From: CAWJPW01 sp963844845
GTDB lineage: Bacteria; Acidobacteriota; Thermoanaerobaculia; Thermoanaerobaculales; Sulfomarinibacteraceae
Length of the DNA stretch: 64,000 nt
Direction: 5' to 3'
Assembly (NCBI GenBank): GCA_963844845.1
Contig: CAWJPW010000008.1
Location: 434,001 to 498,000 of the forward strand
Position numbers and translations under genes: made by a program. Numbering within the stretch: the stretch's first letter is position 1; every line of letters starts with the position of its first letter. Under the pieces are notes generated by a model that was not told where the DNA came from, ran no database searches, and saw only the letters and a list, made by a program, of their open reading frames with translations. Positions 8,912 to 17,475 of the stretch are shown here, one piece after another.

Positions 8912-10630
8912 ATGAAGACGTTCGCGTTCCGGGTCGACCCGCTCACCGGAGAGGAGTACTACGAGGTCTTCCTCCGCGGCGGCCAGCTGCTCTCCAACGC
9001 CCTGCTCAACAAGGCCTCCGCCTTCTCGCTGGAGGAGCGCAAGACCCTCGAGCTCGAGGGGCACCTGCGCTCCGGGGTGGGCAGGCTCGAGCTGCAGTGC
9101 CAGCGGGTGATGGAAAACTACGCCCAGAAACCCACCGACCTCGAGCGCTACATCTTCCTGCAGGGACTGCTGGACCGCAATGAGACCCTTTTCTACCGCG
9201 TCCTCGCCGACCACCTCACCGAGATGGTGCCCATCGTCTACACCCCCACGGTGGGCCAGGCCTGCCTCACCGCCAGCCACATCATGAGGCGCTACCGCGG
9301 CATCTACATCACCCGTGACAACATCGCCAACCTCGACGCGATCCTCGGGAGCATCTCGCGCCCCGAGACCTACCTCATGGTGGTCACCGACGGCGAGCGC
9401 ATCCTCGGCCTCGGCGACCTCGGCTCCGACGGCATGGCCATCCCGGTGGGCAAGATCAGCCTCTACGTGGCGGCGGGGGGCGTCCATCCCGCCGGCTGTC
9501 TGCCCATCTGCCTCGACGTTGGCACCAACAACCAGTCCCTCCTCGACGATCCCCTCTACCTGGGCTGGCGCCACCCACGCCTGGAGGGCGCCGAGTACGA
9601 GGACCTCGTCGAGCGCTTCGTCCTCGGCCTGCGGCGCAACGTCCCCAACGCCCTGCTGCAGTGGGAGGACTTCGCCAAGAACAAGGCGTTCCTCCTCCTC
9701 GACCGCTACCGCGACCGCATCCTCTCCTTCAACGACGACATCCAGGGCACCGGCGCCACCGCCCTCGCAGCCCTAATGACCGCCATGCGCATCAAGGGCG
9801 AGCACTTCGCCGACCAGCGCTTCGTCATCGTCGGCATGGGCCAGGCGGGCACCGGCTCGGCCCGGCGCATCTTCGACATGCTGCGCGAGGAAGGTCTCAG
9901 CGACGCCGAGGCGCGGCGGCGGATCTTCGCGGTGGACATGCCCGGGCTCCTCCTCGAGGACACCCCCGGCCTCGAGGTCCCGCAGCGGCCCTTCGCCCAG
10001 CAACGCGCCGCTGTGGCGGGCTGGCAGCTCGAGAACCCCGACCGCGTGGGCCTCCTGGACGTAATGCGCAACGCCCGCCCCACCGTGATCATCGGCGTCA
10101 CCGCCAAGCGCGGCCTGTTCAGCGCCGAGATCCTCGGGCACCTGGCGGCCGCCACCGAGCGCCCGGTGGTACTGTCCCTCTCCAACCCCACCGACCGCTC
10201 TGAGTGCACCCCCGAGGAGGTGGCGCAGGCCACCGGCGGGCGCGGCCTCATGGCCACCGGCAGCCCCTTCCCGCCGCTCAGCTGGGAGGGCCGACCCTTG
10301 GCCACCTCCCAGTGCAACAACCTCTACGTCTTCCCCGGGGTCGGGCTCGGCGCCCTGGTGGGACAGGTCCAGCACATCACCAACGGGATGTTCCTCGCCG
10401 CCAGCAAGGCCCTGAGCGGCATGATCACCGCCGAGCAGGAGGCTCGCGGGGTGCTGCTGCCTGAGATGGAGGACATCCGGGAGGCGGCATTCCGGGTCGC
10501 GTTCGCAGTGGCACGGGAGGCCCGCGAGCAGGGTCTCGGCCGCCGCCTCGACGACGAGAGCCTCGCCGCGGTCCTACGCCGCTCGCAGTGGGACCCCCAC
10601 TACTACTCGTACCGACCCGGCACCCCCTGA
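8912..10630 (+). CDS. NAD-dependent malic enzyme
   Basis: The 572-residue cytoplasmic enzyme would convert L-malate to pyruvate and CO2 with reduction of NAD. The length matches large-type malic enzymes (about 560 residues). Visible family motifs are TPTVGQAC near residue 107, LGLGDLGSDGMAIPVGK in the first domain, the metal-ligand block FNDDIQGTGA near residue 272, and the dinucleotide loop GMGQAGTGSARR near 308. The ATG at 8912 is chosen because it begins the conserved region; longer in-frame starts run into the upstream intergenic repeat. It links the TCA cycle to pyruvate. The neighbouring genes are unrelated, and it converges with the next gene. Confidence 0.92.
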   Translation: MKTFAFRVDPLTGEEYYEVFLRGGQLLSNALLNKASAFSLEERKTLELEGHLRSGVGRLELQCQRVMENYAQKPTDLERYIFLQGLLDRNETLFYRVLADHLTEMVPIVYTPTVGQACLTASHIMRRYRGIYITRDNIANLDAILGSISRPETYLMVVTDGERILGLGDLGSDGMAIPVGKISLYVAAGGVHPAGCLPICLDVGTNNQSLLDDPLYLGWRHPRLEGAEYEDLVERFVLGLRRNVPNALLQWEDFAKNKAFLLLDRYRDRILSFNDDIQGTGATALAALMTAMRIKGEHFADQRFVIVGMGQAGTGSARRIFDMLREEGLSDAEARRRIFAVDMPGLLLEDTPGLEVPQRPFAQQRAAVAGWQLENPDRVGLLDVMRNARPTVIIGVTAKRGLFSAEILGHLAAATERPVVLSLSNPTDRSECTPEEVAQATGGRGLMATGSPFPPLSWEGRPLATSQCNNLYVFPGVGLGALVGQVQHITNGMFLAASKALSGMITAEQEARGVLLPEMEDIREAAFRVAFAVAREAREQGLGRRLDDESLAAVLRRSQWDPHYYSYRPGTP

Positions 10631-10635
10631 GGCGC

Positions 10636-11820
10636 TCATGGCGCGCCGAGCCGGTGCGCCAGTGTGGCGGCGGCCTGCCGGCCGCCGCGACCCAGGGGTT
10701 CGCCCCACAGCGCCCACACCGCCGCGGCGGCCAACACCGCCGTCTGGAGGGCGTAGCCCACCGTCGCCGGATCGACGACCCGCTGCAGGCCCGCGAGGTT
10801 CAGGCCGGCCGCCAGATACACGGTGGCCAGCGCCGAGTAGAGCAGGGTCAGCGGGTTGCGCCACACCGCGCAGAAAGCGATGGGGATCGCCAGGTACTGA
10901 TTGGCGAGGGCGGGCGAGAAGGCCACCAGCACGGCGGTGTAGAGGAGCAGGCTACGCATCGGAGGAAGACGCCGCGCCGCCAGGCCGAAGCCGGCGAGCG
11001 CGGCGATGAAGAACACCATGGGAGTAAGCGCCGGAGCCAGCGGCCGCGGGACGATCAGATGCCACAGCGGTGCGTTGGAGAAGGAGCGGTAGAGGAGCAC
11101 GTTACGAACAATGCCGGCGTGGCCCTCACCCCAGTAGGGCACGAAGGCGAGCAGAAAGAGCGTCGGCGGAGCCAGCAAGAGCACGAGGCGGCGGCGCAAT
11201 GGACCCCGCCGCACGGCGAGCCACGCCGGGAAGGCGAAGAGCAGGTGCTTCACGGCGAGGGAGAGACCGAGAAGGGCGCTGGCTCCCCACGCACGTGCGG
11301 TGGATCCCACGCCGGCGCCGTCCTGCTCCAGGGCGGTGGCCGCGGCAAGCCCCGCCAGCACCGCCAGGTTGCCGAACTGGCGGCCGAAGCCGGTGACCAG
11401 GATCGACACCGGGTTGAGTAGGAAGAAGGCCGCGGTCAAGCCGCCGCAGCGGCGCCACAGGAGGCCGGCGATGGCGACGTCCACCAGCGCGAGGAAGAGG
11501 CTGAGGAGGACGGGAAAGGCCTGTCCCGGATCGCCGCTCCCCTCGGCCAGGCGCGCGAGGTCGAAGACGACCCAGCTCCACACCGGGCCGTAATTGTAGC
11601 GGTCGGTGGCGGCGTAGACGTTCTCCCCCCGCTCGACCACACCCGACACCACTACCCACGAGAGGACGTCGTGGTTGAGACCGATGGTGCCGATGCCCAC
11701 CCGCGCCGCCACCGCCGCCAGCACGAGGACCGCGGCGAGCAGGCGTCGCACACCGCGTCCCGGGCGGGCCGACTCCTCCGGCGGCGTGACCGGCGCCGAT
11801 TCGTGCCGCGTGTGCTCCAT
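10636..11820 (-). CDS. GT-C-type polytopic membrane glycosyltransferase-like protein
   Basis: This 394-residue integral membrane protein has about ten hydrophobic helices. The first periplasmic loop contains GLNHDVLSW and YNYGPVWSW, resembling PIG-M/DUF2029 mannosyltransferases of the GT-C fold that use lipid-linked sugar donors. The ATG at 11820 is preferred to a GTG/ATG 20 codons upstream because it begins the cytoplasmic N-terminal tail. It converges with malic enzyme and is divergent from the cytochrome gene. The acceptor is unknown; a role in lipid or protein glycosylation would fit the glycosyltransferase clusters elsewhere in the window, but this is inference. Confidence 0.6.
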   Translation of the reverse strand: MEHTRHESAPVTPPEESARPGRGVRRLLAAVLVLAAVAARVGIGTIGLNHDVLSWVVVSGVVERGENVYAATDRYNYGPVWSWVVFDLARLAEGSGDPGQAFPVLLSLFLALVDVAIAGLLWRRCGGLTAAFFLLNPVSILVTGFGRQFGNLAVLAGLAAATALEQDGAGVGSTARAWGASALLGLSLAVKHLLFAFPAWLAVRRGPLRRRLVLLLAPPTLFLLAFVPYWGEGHAGIVRNVLLYRSFSNAPLWHLIVPRPLAPALTPMVFFIAALAGFGLAARRLPPMRSLLLYTAVLVAFSPALANQYLAIPIAFCAVWRNPLTLLYSALATVYLAAGLNLAGLQRVVDPATVGYALQTAVLAAAAVWALWGEPLGRGGRQAAATLAHRLGAP

Positions 11821-11909
11821 GGCCGCATCAGGATACCGCGAGCGGACGGCGACGGAACCACGCGGGGGTGCGAGTACCATGGAGGCTCCACCCAGGAGGC
11901 GGCAGGAAG

Positions 11910-13952
11910 GTGAAGGTTCGAGGCTTCCCGATGGCAGCGGTGGCTCTCGCCCTGGCGACGTGGCCCGCGCGCGCGCCGAGCGGTGAGCTCTCCGCCCCTA
12001 CCGATCCCCTCGCCGGGCTGGGCATCCACGTGACCCGGGGGGCGGCGCCGGGCTACGTCGACGACGCCGTCTGTCATACCTGCCACGAGGACGTCTGGCG
12101 CACCTACCGGGGTGTGGCCATGTCGCGCTCGTTCTACCGCGCGGCTCCGGAGGCCGCCGTCGAGGACTTCGCCAGCGCCCAGGTCGTCGACGACGCCGCG
12201 AAGGCGGTGTACGAGATGAGCCTCATGGGCGGGCGCTACCACTTCCGCCGCTTCCAGCGCGACGCCGAAGGGCGAGCGGTCAACGTGTTCGAGGTGGATG
12301 TGGACTGGATCCTCGGCTCCGGCGCCCACGCCCGTACCTACCTCTACCAGACTCCCCTGGGCGAGCTCTACCAGCTCCCCGTCGCATGGTACTCCCAGAC
12401 CGCCAACTGGGGCCTGGCGCCGGGCTTCGAGCTTCCGGGTCATGCCGGAGTGACCCGACCGGTGCGGCGCGAGTGCATGTTCTGCCACGACGCCTACCCC
12501 GAGGTGCCGGCCCGCAGCGACGCGCACTGGGCCCCGCAGACCTTCCCGCACGAGCTTCCCGAAGGGGTCGGCTGCCAGCGGTGCCACGGCCCCGGTGCGG
12601 CCCACGTCCGCGCCGCGCTGGCACCCAAGCCCGACGCCCGCTGCATCGACGAGGCCATCGTGAACCCCGCTCGCCTCCCGCCGCGGCTGCAGCGCGATGT
12701 GTGCGACCAGTGCCACATGCAGCCGGCGGTGGCGCTCCTCGGGGTCCGCCGCTTCGGGCGGGGCGACTTCTCCTACCGCCCCGGCACATCAATCGCCGAC
12801 TATGTACTGCGCATGGATATCATCGAGCAGGGGCGCGACCGCGGCGACCGCTTCGAGATCAACCACCATCCCTACCGGCTCGAGCAGAGCCGCTGTTTCA
12901 CAGCGAGCGGCGGCGCCATCACCTGCCTCACCTGCCACGACCCGCACCGGAAGATCGCACCGGCCGACCGCGCCGCCCACTTCCGCGCCGCCTGCCGCAG
13001 CTGCCACGCCGAAGGAGCCTGCAGCCGCCATCAGGCCGGCCCGGACCAGGCGCTCGACGCCGCCGCCGATCGCGCCGACGACTGCGTGGGCTGCCACATG
13101 GCCCGGCGCCGCACCCAGGACGTGATCCAGGTGGTCATGACCGACCACCTGATCCGGCGCCGGCCGGGAGGCCCCGAGCTTCTCGCCCCGCTGATCCAGA
13201 GGCCGCCGGTGATCCTCGACGTGCGCTTCCTCGACCCGGAGCGAGCACCCGGCGGCCTCCTCGGCGAGGTCTACCGGGCGGTGGCGGTGCTGCGCGCCGT
13301 ACGCAGCAGGGCCGCCGTCGACTCGCTCGAGCGCATGCTGCCCCGCCTCTCGCCGCCCCGGCTGGTGCCCGAGCTGGAGCTCGCCTCCGGTCAGCTGGGA
13401 CTGGGCCGCACCGCGGCAGCGGTGAACACCCTCGAGGCCATTCGCCGCCGCTGGCCAAACTCGCCCCTGGCGCTCCAGTGGCTGGGGCTGGCTCGGGTGC
13501 GTCTGGGAAGCACTCGCGACGGTCTCGAAGCGCTGACGACGGCGGCGGCGCTGGCGCCCGAAGACCCCGAGACGCACTACAACCTCGGCCGCACGCTGGA
13601 GCTCGCCGGCCACCTCGCCGAGGCCCAGAGCCGCCTGGAGGAGGCGACGCGGCTGCGCCCCAACCTCGCCCTTGCCTGGCTTCACCTGGGGACGGTCGAG
13701 CAGGCCCGGGGCGAGCACGACGCGGCTGTGGCGAGCCTGCGCCGGGCTCTGGCGCTCGCACCGGATCGCGCCCGGACCTACGTCGCCCTCGCCAACGCCT
13801 TGCTTGCCCTGAAGCGTCCCGACGACGCGCGCCGCACCCTGCGCCTGGGCACCGAGCTCGCGAGCAACCCGGCGGCGGTGATCGCCGTCATGGAGAGCAT
13901 CGCGGCAGCGGGCAGCCGCACCACGAACGCCAAGGCCGGACCCGATGGCTGA
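11910..13952 (+). CDS. Multiheme c-type cytochrome with C-terminal TPR repeats
   Basis: The 680-residue exported protein carries seven CxxCH heme-attachment motifs (about residues 55, 189, 222, 265, 338, 362 and 392) in its N-terminal 400 residues, arranged like cytochrome c554-family domains. From about residue 480 to 650 it has TPR repeats (HYNLGRTLELAG, AWLHLGTVEQARG, TYVALANALLAL). The protein would act in the periplasm as an electron carrier or redox enzyme docked to partners through the TPR part. The GTG at 11910 is chosen: it follows CAGGAGGC at good spacing and yields a signal peptide (MAAVALALATWPARA). A 2Fe-2S ferredoxin gene converges with it. The substrate is unknown. Confidence 0.8.
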   Translation: MKVRGFPMAAVALALATWPARAPSGELSAPTDPLAGLGIHVTRGAAPGYVDDAVCHTCHEDVWRTYRGVAMSRSFYRAAPEAAVEDFASAQVVDDAAKAVYEMSLMGGRYHFRRFQRDAEGRAVNVFEVDVDWILGSGAHARTYLYQTPLGELYQLPVAWYSQTANWGLAPGFELPGHAGVTRPVRRECMFCHDAYPEVPARSDAHWAPQTFPHELPEGVGCQRCHGPGAAHVRAALAPKPDARCIDEAIVNPARLPPRLQRDVCDQCHMQPAVALLGVRRFGRGDFSYRPGTSIADYVLRMDIIEQGRDRGDRFEINHHPYRLEQSRCFTASGGAITCLTCHDPHRKIAPADRAAHFRAACRSCHAEGACSRHQAGPDQALDAAADRADDCVGCHMARRRTQDVIQVVMTDHLIRRRPGGPELLAPLIQRPPVILDVRFLDPERAPGGLLGEVYRAVAVLRAVRSRAAVDSLERMLPRLSPPRLVPELELASGQLGLGRTAAAVNTLEAIRRRWPNSPLALQWLGLARVRLGSTRDGLEALTTAAALAPEDPETHYNLGRTLELAGHLAEAQSRLEEATRLRPNLALAWLHLGTVEQARGEHDAAVASLRRALALAPDRARTYVALANALLALKRPDDARRTLRLGTELASNPAAVIAVMESIAAAGSRTTNAKAGPDG

Positions 13953-13978
13953 GCGCGTGTGGGCTCCGAGGCCGTGGC

Positions 13979-14296
13979 CTACCAGTAGCCGGTAGACACG
14001 GTCACCGGACCGGTGACATGGGCGCAACAGGCCAGGCGCTCGTCGGACCCGGCTCCGCGCTCGGCCAGCAGGCGGCGCTCACCCTCTGCCGCGGGGGAGA
14101 GATTGTCGGCGCCGACGAGGACGTGGACGCGGCAGAAGCCGCACAGCCCGACTCCGTCGCACGACTGGCCCAGCGGCAGCGCCGCCCAAGTCACCGCGTC
14201 GCGCAGAACACAGCCCGCGGCGACCTCCACCTCGCGGCCCGAGGGCTCGCAGCGGACGACGGCGGCGCCGGCGGAAGGACCGTCAGGGTTCTCCAT
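13979..14296 (-). CDS. 2Fe-2S ferredoxin-like protein
   Basis: This short protein (105 residues from the ATG at 14296; an ATG seven codons upstream at 14317 is also possible) has the plant-type 2Fe-2S pattern C-x5-C-x2-C (CDGVGLCGFC) and a fourth cysteine in LACCAHV near the C-terminus. The preceding residues (PSGREVEVAAGCVLRDAV) match the ferredoxin beta-grasp start. It would carry single electrons in the cytoplasm. The C-x5-C spacing is that of ferredoxin modules found in corrinoid-activating and similar redox proteins. Its redox partner is not evident; the old yellow enzyme downstream and the cytochrome gene nearby are only candidates. Confidence 0.75.
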   Translation of the reverse strand: MENPDGPSAGAAVVRCEPSGREVEVAAGCVLRDAVTWAALPLGQSCDGVGLCGFCRVHVLVGADNLSPAAEGERRLLAERGAGSDERLACCAHVTGPVTVSTGYW

Positions 14297-14341
14297 CGCG
14301 TCTCGCCGGTTCAGCATACGCCCGGGTGCCCCGCGTTTCGG

Positions 14342-14812
14342 TCAGTCCAGCGTGAAGTGGAAGACCACCGGCTCGCCGCCGTTCACCGCCACCCTGGCCT
14401 CGTACGAGCCCGGCTCCAGGCGCACATTGTTGCCGTAGTGGGTGGTCGCGGGACCCTTACCTGCGACGTGCATGCGCACCACCGGAAGGTCCATCCAGGC
14501 ATTCACCTCCGAGCCGAGGTGCCGGTAGCGGATGGTGACGTCGGCGTTCTCCACCGCGAGGCCCCCCTCCTTCACGAAGGCCACCAAGTGGTGGTTCGGG
14601 CTCTCCGGAGCCTCGAGGCCGATGGGCTCGGCGCCGCCGTCACGGACCATCTCGGCGTCCTCGCCGGTGAACGACTCGGCTGGCAGGACCTTGAGGTTGA
14701 CCGTGTAGGGGCCGGCGGTTGCGGTCTCGCTCACCGGGCCCTTGCCACCGCCGGCCAGCGTGGTGCCGGCAAGCAGCAGGAGGGCCGCGGTCAGGATCAT
14801 CGTGCGTCGCAT
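14342..14812 (-). CDS. Exported P19/Tp34-like metal-binding protein (tentative)
   Basis: This 156-residue protein has a clear signal peptide (MRRTMILTAALLLLAGTTLA) and a beta-rich mature part. Features such as NHHLVAF near the middle, IRYRHLG, a Met-containing strand VVRMHVAGKG and the THYGNNVRLEPGSYEARV block resemble periplasmic P19/Tp34 iron-transport proteins, which bind copper and iron through His, Met and acidic residues. The ATG at 14812 was chosen because it starts the signal peptide. YtkA-like or FixH-like beta-sandwich proteins are alternatives. It is divergent from the old yellow enzyme gene. A direct metal-transport partner such as an Ftr1 permease is not seen nearby. Confidence 0.5.
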   Translation of the reverse strand: MRRTMILTAALLLLAGTTLAGGGKGPVSETATAGPYTVNLKVLPAESFTGEDAEMVRDGGAEPIGLEAPESPNHHLVAFVKEGGLAVENADVTIRYRHLGSEVNAWMDLPVVRMHVAGKGPATTHYGNNVRLEPGSYEARVAVNGGEPVVFHFTLD

Positions 14813-14904
14813 GGCAGCTTCCTCCAGTCCCTCTGGGCAACCGGATGCGGCGCGCGAGTATGCCACTCCCTCCGTACGGCGACATCTGCTACCGTGAAGC
14901 GATC

Positions 14905-15978
14905 ATGACGCCGCACCTCTTCAGCCCGCTCACCCTGCGCTCGCTCTTCCTGCGCAACCGCATCGCCGTGTCGCCCATGTGCCAGTACTCGTCGGTGGAC
15001 GGCTTCGCCACCGACTGGCACCTGGTCCACCTGGGCGCCCGCGCTGTGGGCGGCGCCGCCCTGGTGCTCACCGAGGCGGCCGCGGTCGAGGCGCGCGGCC
15101 GCATCAGCCCCGCCGACCTCGGCATCTGGGACGACCGCCACGTCGACCCGCTGGCCCGTGTCGCCGCCTTCGTGGCCGCCCAGGGTGCAGTACCCGGGAT
15201 CCAGCTCGCCCACGCCGGGCGCAAGGCCTCCACCGCGCCGCCGTGGGAGGGGGGCGGACCGGTGGCCCCCGAGGCCGGCGGCTGGCCGGTGGTGGGACCG
15301 AGCCCGCTGCCCTTCGGCCCCGGCTCACCGGTCCCCGAAGCGCTGGATGCCGCCGGGATCGCCGCTGTGGTCGCCGCCTTCGCCGCCGCCGCCCGCCGTG
15401 CCCTCGCCGCCGGCTTCCAGGTCGTGGAGGTCCACGCCGCCCACGGCTACCTGCTGCACTCCTTCCTCTCACCGCTCAGCAACCACCGGGACGACGCCTA
15501 CGGCGGCGACCTCGCCGGCCGCGCCCGCCTCCTTCTCGAGGTGGTGGAGGCGGTGCGGGCGGTGTGGCCCGATGAGCTGCCGCTGTTCGTGCGGATCTCG
15601 GCCACCGATTGGGCCAAAGGCGGTTGGGACAACGATCAGTCGGTGGCGCTGGCCCGTCTGCTGGCTCCCCTCGGCGTCGACCTCCTCGACTGCTCGTCGG
15701 GCGGCCTCGTACCCGGCGTCAGCATCCCCGCCGCCGCCGGCTACCAGGTGCCCTTCGCCGAGCGAATCCGCCGCGAGACCGGGCTCGCCACCGGCGCGGT
15801 GGGCCTCATCACCGAGCCGGCCCAGGCCGACGCGATCATCCGCGACGGCCGCGCCGACCTCGTGCTGCTCGCCCGCCAGCTTCTGCGCGAGCCCAGCTGG
15901 CCGCTCTCCGCCGCCCACGAGCTCGGCTACGACGACGTCGCTCCGTGGCCGAAGCAGTACCAACGCGCCCGGCCCTGA
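14905..15978 (+). CDS. NADH:flavin oxidoreductase, old yellow enzyme (YqjM type)
   Basis: The 357-residue TIM-barrel flavoprotein would reduce activated C=C double bonds with NAD(P)H using FMN. YqjM-class marks are the N-terminal MCQYSS motif, HAGRK near residue 110, and the substrate-binding HAAHGYLLHSFLSPLSN block near residue 175, which supplies the paired histidines. The C-terminal FMN phosphate site is represented by AVGLITEP and RADLVLLARQLLREP. The length is as expected for the family. The ATG at 14905 starts the conserved domain; the longer reading frame upstream crosses the preceding gene. The natural substrate is unknown; such enzymes act on enones, nitro-esters or electrophile stress products. 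Confidence 0.93.
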   Translation: MTPHLFSPLTLRSLFLRNRIAVSPMCQYSSVDGFATDWHLVHLGARAVGGAALVLTEAAAVEARGRISPADLGIWDDRHVDPLARVAAFVAAQGAVPGIQLAHAGRKASTAPPWEGGGPVAPEAGGWPVVGPSPLPFGPGSPVPEALDAAGIAAVVAAFAAAARRALAAGFQVVEVHAAHGYLLHSFLSPLSNHRDDAYGGDLAGRARLLLEVVEAVRAVWPDELPLFVRISATDWAKGGWDNDQSVALARLLAPLGVDLLDCSSGGLVPGVSIPAAAGYQVPFAERIRRETGLATGAVGLITEPAQADAIIRDGRADLVLLARQLLREPSWPLSAAHELGYDDVAPWPKQYQRARP

Positions 15979-16155
15979 GAGGCTGCGGGTCAGCGGACCA
16001 GCGGCGCCTTCCGGGCGTCGTGAGCACCTCTCTTCGTCGAATGCCCGGCCCGGACGCGGAGCACGTTTCCCACGACTCCGCCCACGCCGAGCATCGCAAC
16101 CGCCGAGCCGAGCGGCGCTCGGCCGCACCTGCCACAATGTGCGCGGGAGCACCCG

Positions 16156-17427
16156 ATGAAGCGCCGCGTCATCGCCGCCTGGTCGCTGTACGACTTCGCA
16201 AACTCGGCGTTCACGACCCTCGTCGTGACGTTCATCTTCAGCGCCTACTTCACCCGGCGGATCGCCCCCGACCCCACCCGCGGCACCGTGCTTTGGACGC
16301 ATGCGGTCAACGTCTCGGCGCTGGTCGTGGCGCTCGCCACGCCCTTGCTGGGCGCCCTCGCCGACGCCGCCGGGCGCAAGAAGCGCTTCCTCCTCGCCGC
16401 CACCCTGGTGTGCGTGGGCTTCACTGCGGCCCTCTTCTTCACCGGCCCCGGCACCACCACCCGGGCCCTGGTCCTCTTCGTCGTCGCCAACGTCGGCTTC
16501 GAGACCGCCAACGTGTTCTACAACGCCTTCCTGCCCGAGATCGCCGACCGCGACACCATGGGACGCATCTCCGGGATCGGCTGGGCCCTGGGCTACGCCG
16601 GCGGGCTCGCGTGCCTGGTCATCGCGCTGGCGATGATCCGCGGCTGGCTCGGCGTCGCCGGCGACACCGCGGTGCGTGCCACCAACCTGCTGGTCGCCGG
16701 CTGGTTCCTGCTCTTCGCCCTGCCCCTGTTCTGGTGGGTACCGGAGCCCGAGCGCGGGCCGACGCCGCCTTTTTGCGAGCTCCTCGGTCGTGGCATTGGC
16801 CGGCTCGGCTCCACCCTCTCTCACCTGCGCCGCCACCGCGACGCCGCCACCCTCCTCCTCGCCCGCCTGATCTACAACGACGGGCTGGTGACCGTCTTCT
16901 CGCTGGCGGCGATCTTTGCCGCCGCGGCCTTCGGGATGACCACCGACCAGCTCGTGGTCATGGGCATCGCCATCAACATCAGTGCCGCCGTCGGCGCCCT
17001 CATACTGGGCTTCGTCAACGACCGTATCGGCGGTCGCCGAACCATTGCCATCACCCTGGTGGTCCTCATCGCCGCCACCCTCGCCGGCGCCCTCTCGCAC
17101 CGGTCGTGGGTCTTCTGGATCGCGGCGCTGGCGGTGGGGTTCATGGCCGGCCCCAACCAGGCCGCCAGCCGCAGCCTCTTGGCCACCTTCATCCCCGGCC
17201 GCAGCCACGCCGAGTTCTTCGGTTTCTTCGCCTTCTCCGGCAAGCTCGCCTCGGTGGCCGGCCCGCTCACCTACGGGCTGGTGCTCGGCTGGACCGGGAG
17301 CCAGCGGCTTGCCATGGGCTCCATCGCCGTCTTCTTCGCGGCCGGGCTCCTGGTCCTGCTGCGCGTCGACGAGGCCCGCGGCATCGCCCTCGCACAGCTC
17401 CCCGGGGACACCGCTGCGCCGCCGTGA
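16156..17427 (+). CDS. UMF1-family MFS transporter
   Basis: The 423-residue protein has about twelve membrane helices and the typical UMF1/Atg22-like start WSLYDFANSAFTTLVVTFIF. Conserved inner motifs include ADAAGRKKRF between helices 2 and 3, NVFYNAFLPEIA, and the second-half motif MAGPNQAASRSLLA. UMF1 members are related to the vacuolar amino-acid exporter Atg22, so an amino-acid or small-metabolite role is plausible but unproven. It is a single gene that converges on rtcB. The 177-nt upstream gap contains a small hairpin (CCGAGCGGCGCTCGG) but no clear promoter. Confidence 0.88.
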   Translation: MKRRVIAAWSLYDFANSAFTTLVVTFIFSAYFTRRIAPDPTRGTVLWTHAVNVSALVVALATPLLGALADAAGRKKRFLLAATLVCVGFTAALFFTGPGTTTRALVLFVVANVGFETANVFYNAFLPEIADRDTMGRISGIGWALGYAGGLACLVIALAMIRGWLGVAGDTAVRATNLLVAGWFLLFALPLFWWVPEPERGPTPPFCELLGRGIGRLGSTLSHLRRHRDAATLLLARLIYNDGLVTVFSLAAIFAAAAFGMTTDQLVVMGIAINISAAVGALILGFVNDRIGGRRTIAITLVVLIAATLAGALSHRSWVFWIAALAVGFMAGPNQAASRSLLATFIPGRSHAEFFGFFAFSGKLASVAGPLTYGLVLGWTGSQRLAMGSIAVFFAAGLLVLLRVDEARGIALAQLPGDTAAPP

Positions 17428-17475
17428 TCGCCGCCCGATCAGCGGTGGCAGCAGACAACTGGTGAGATATGCAGG

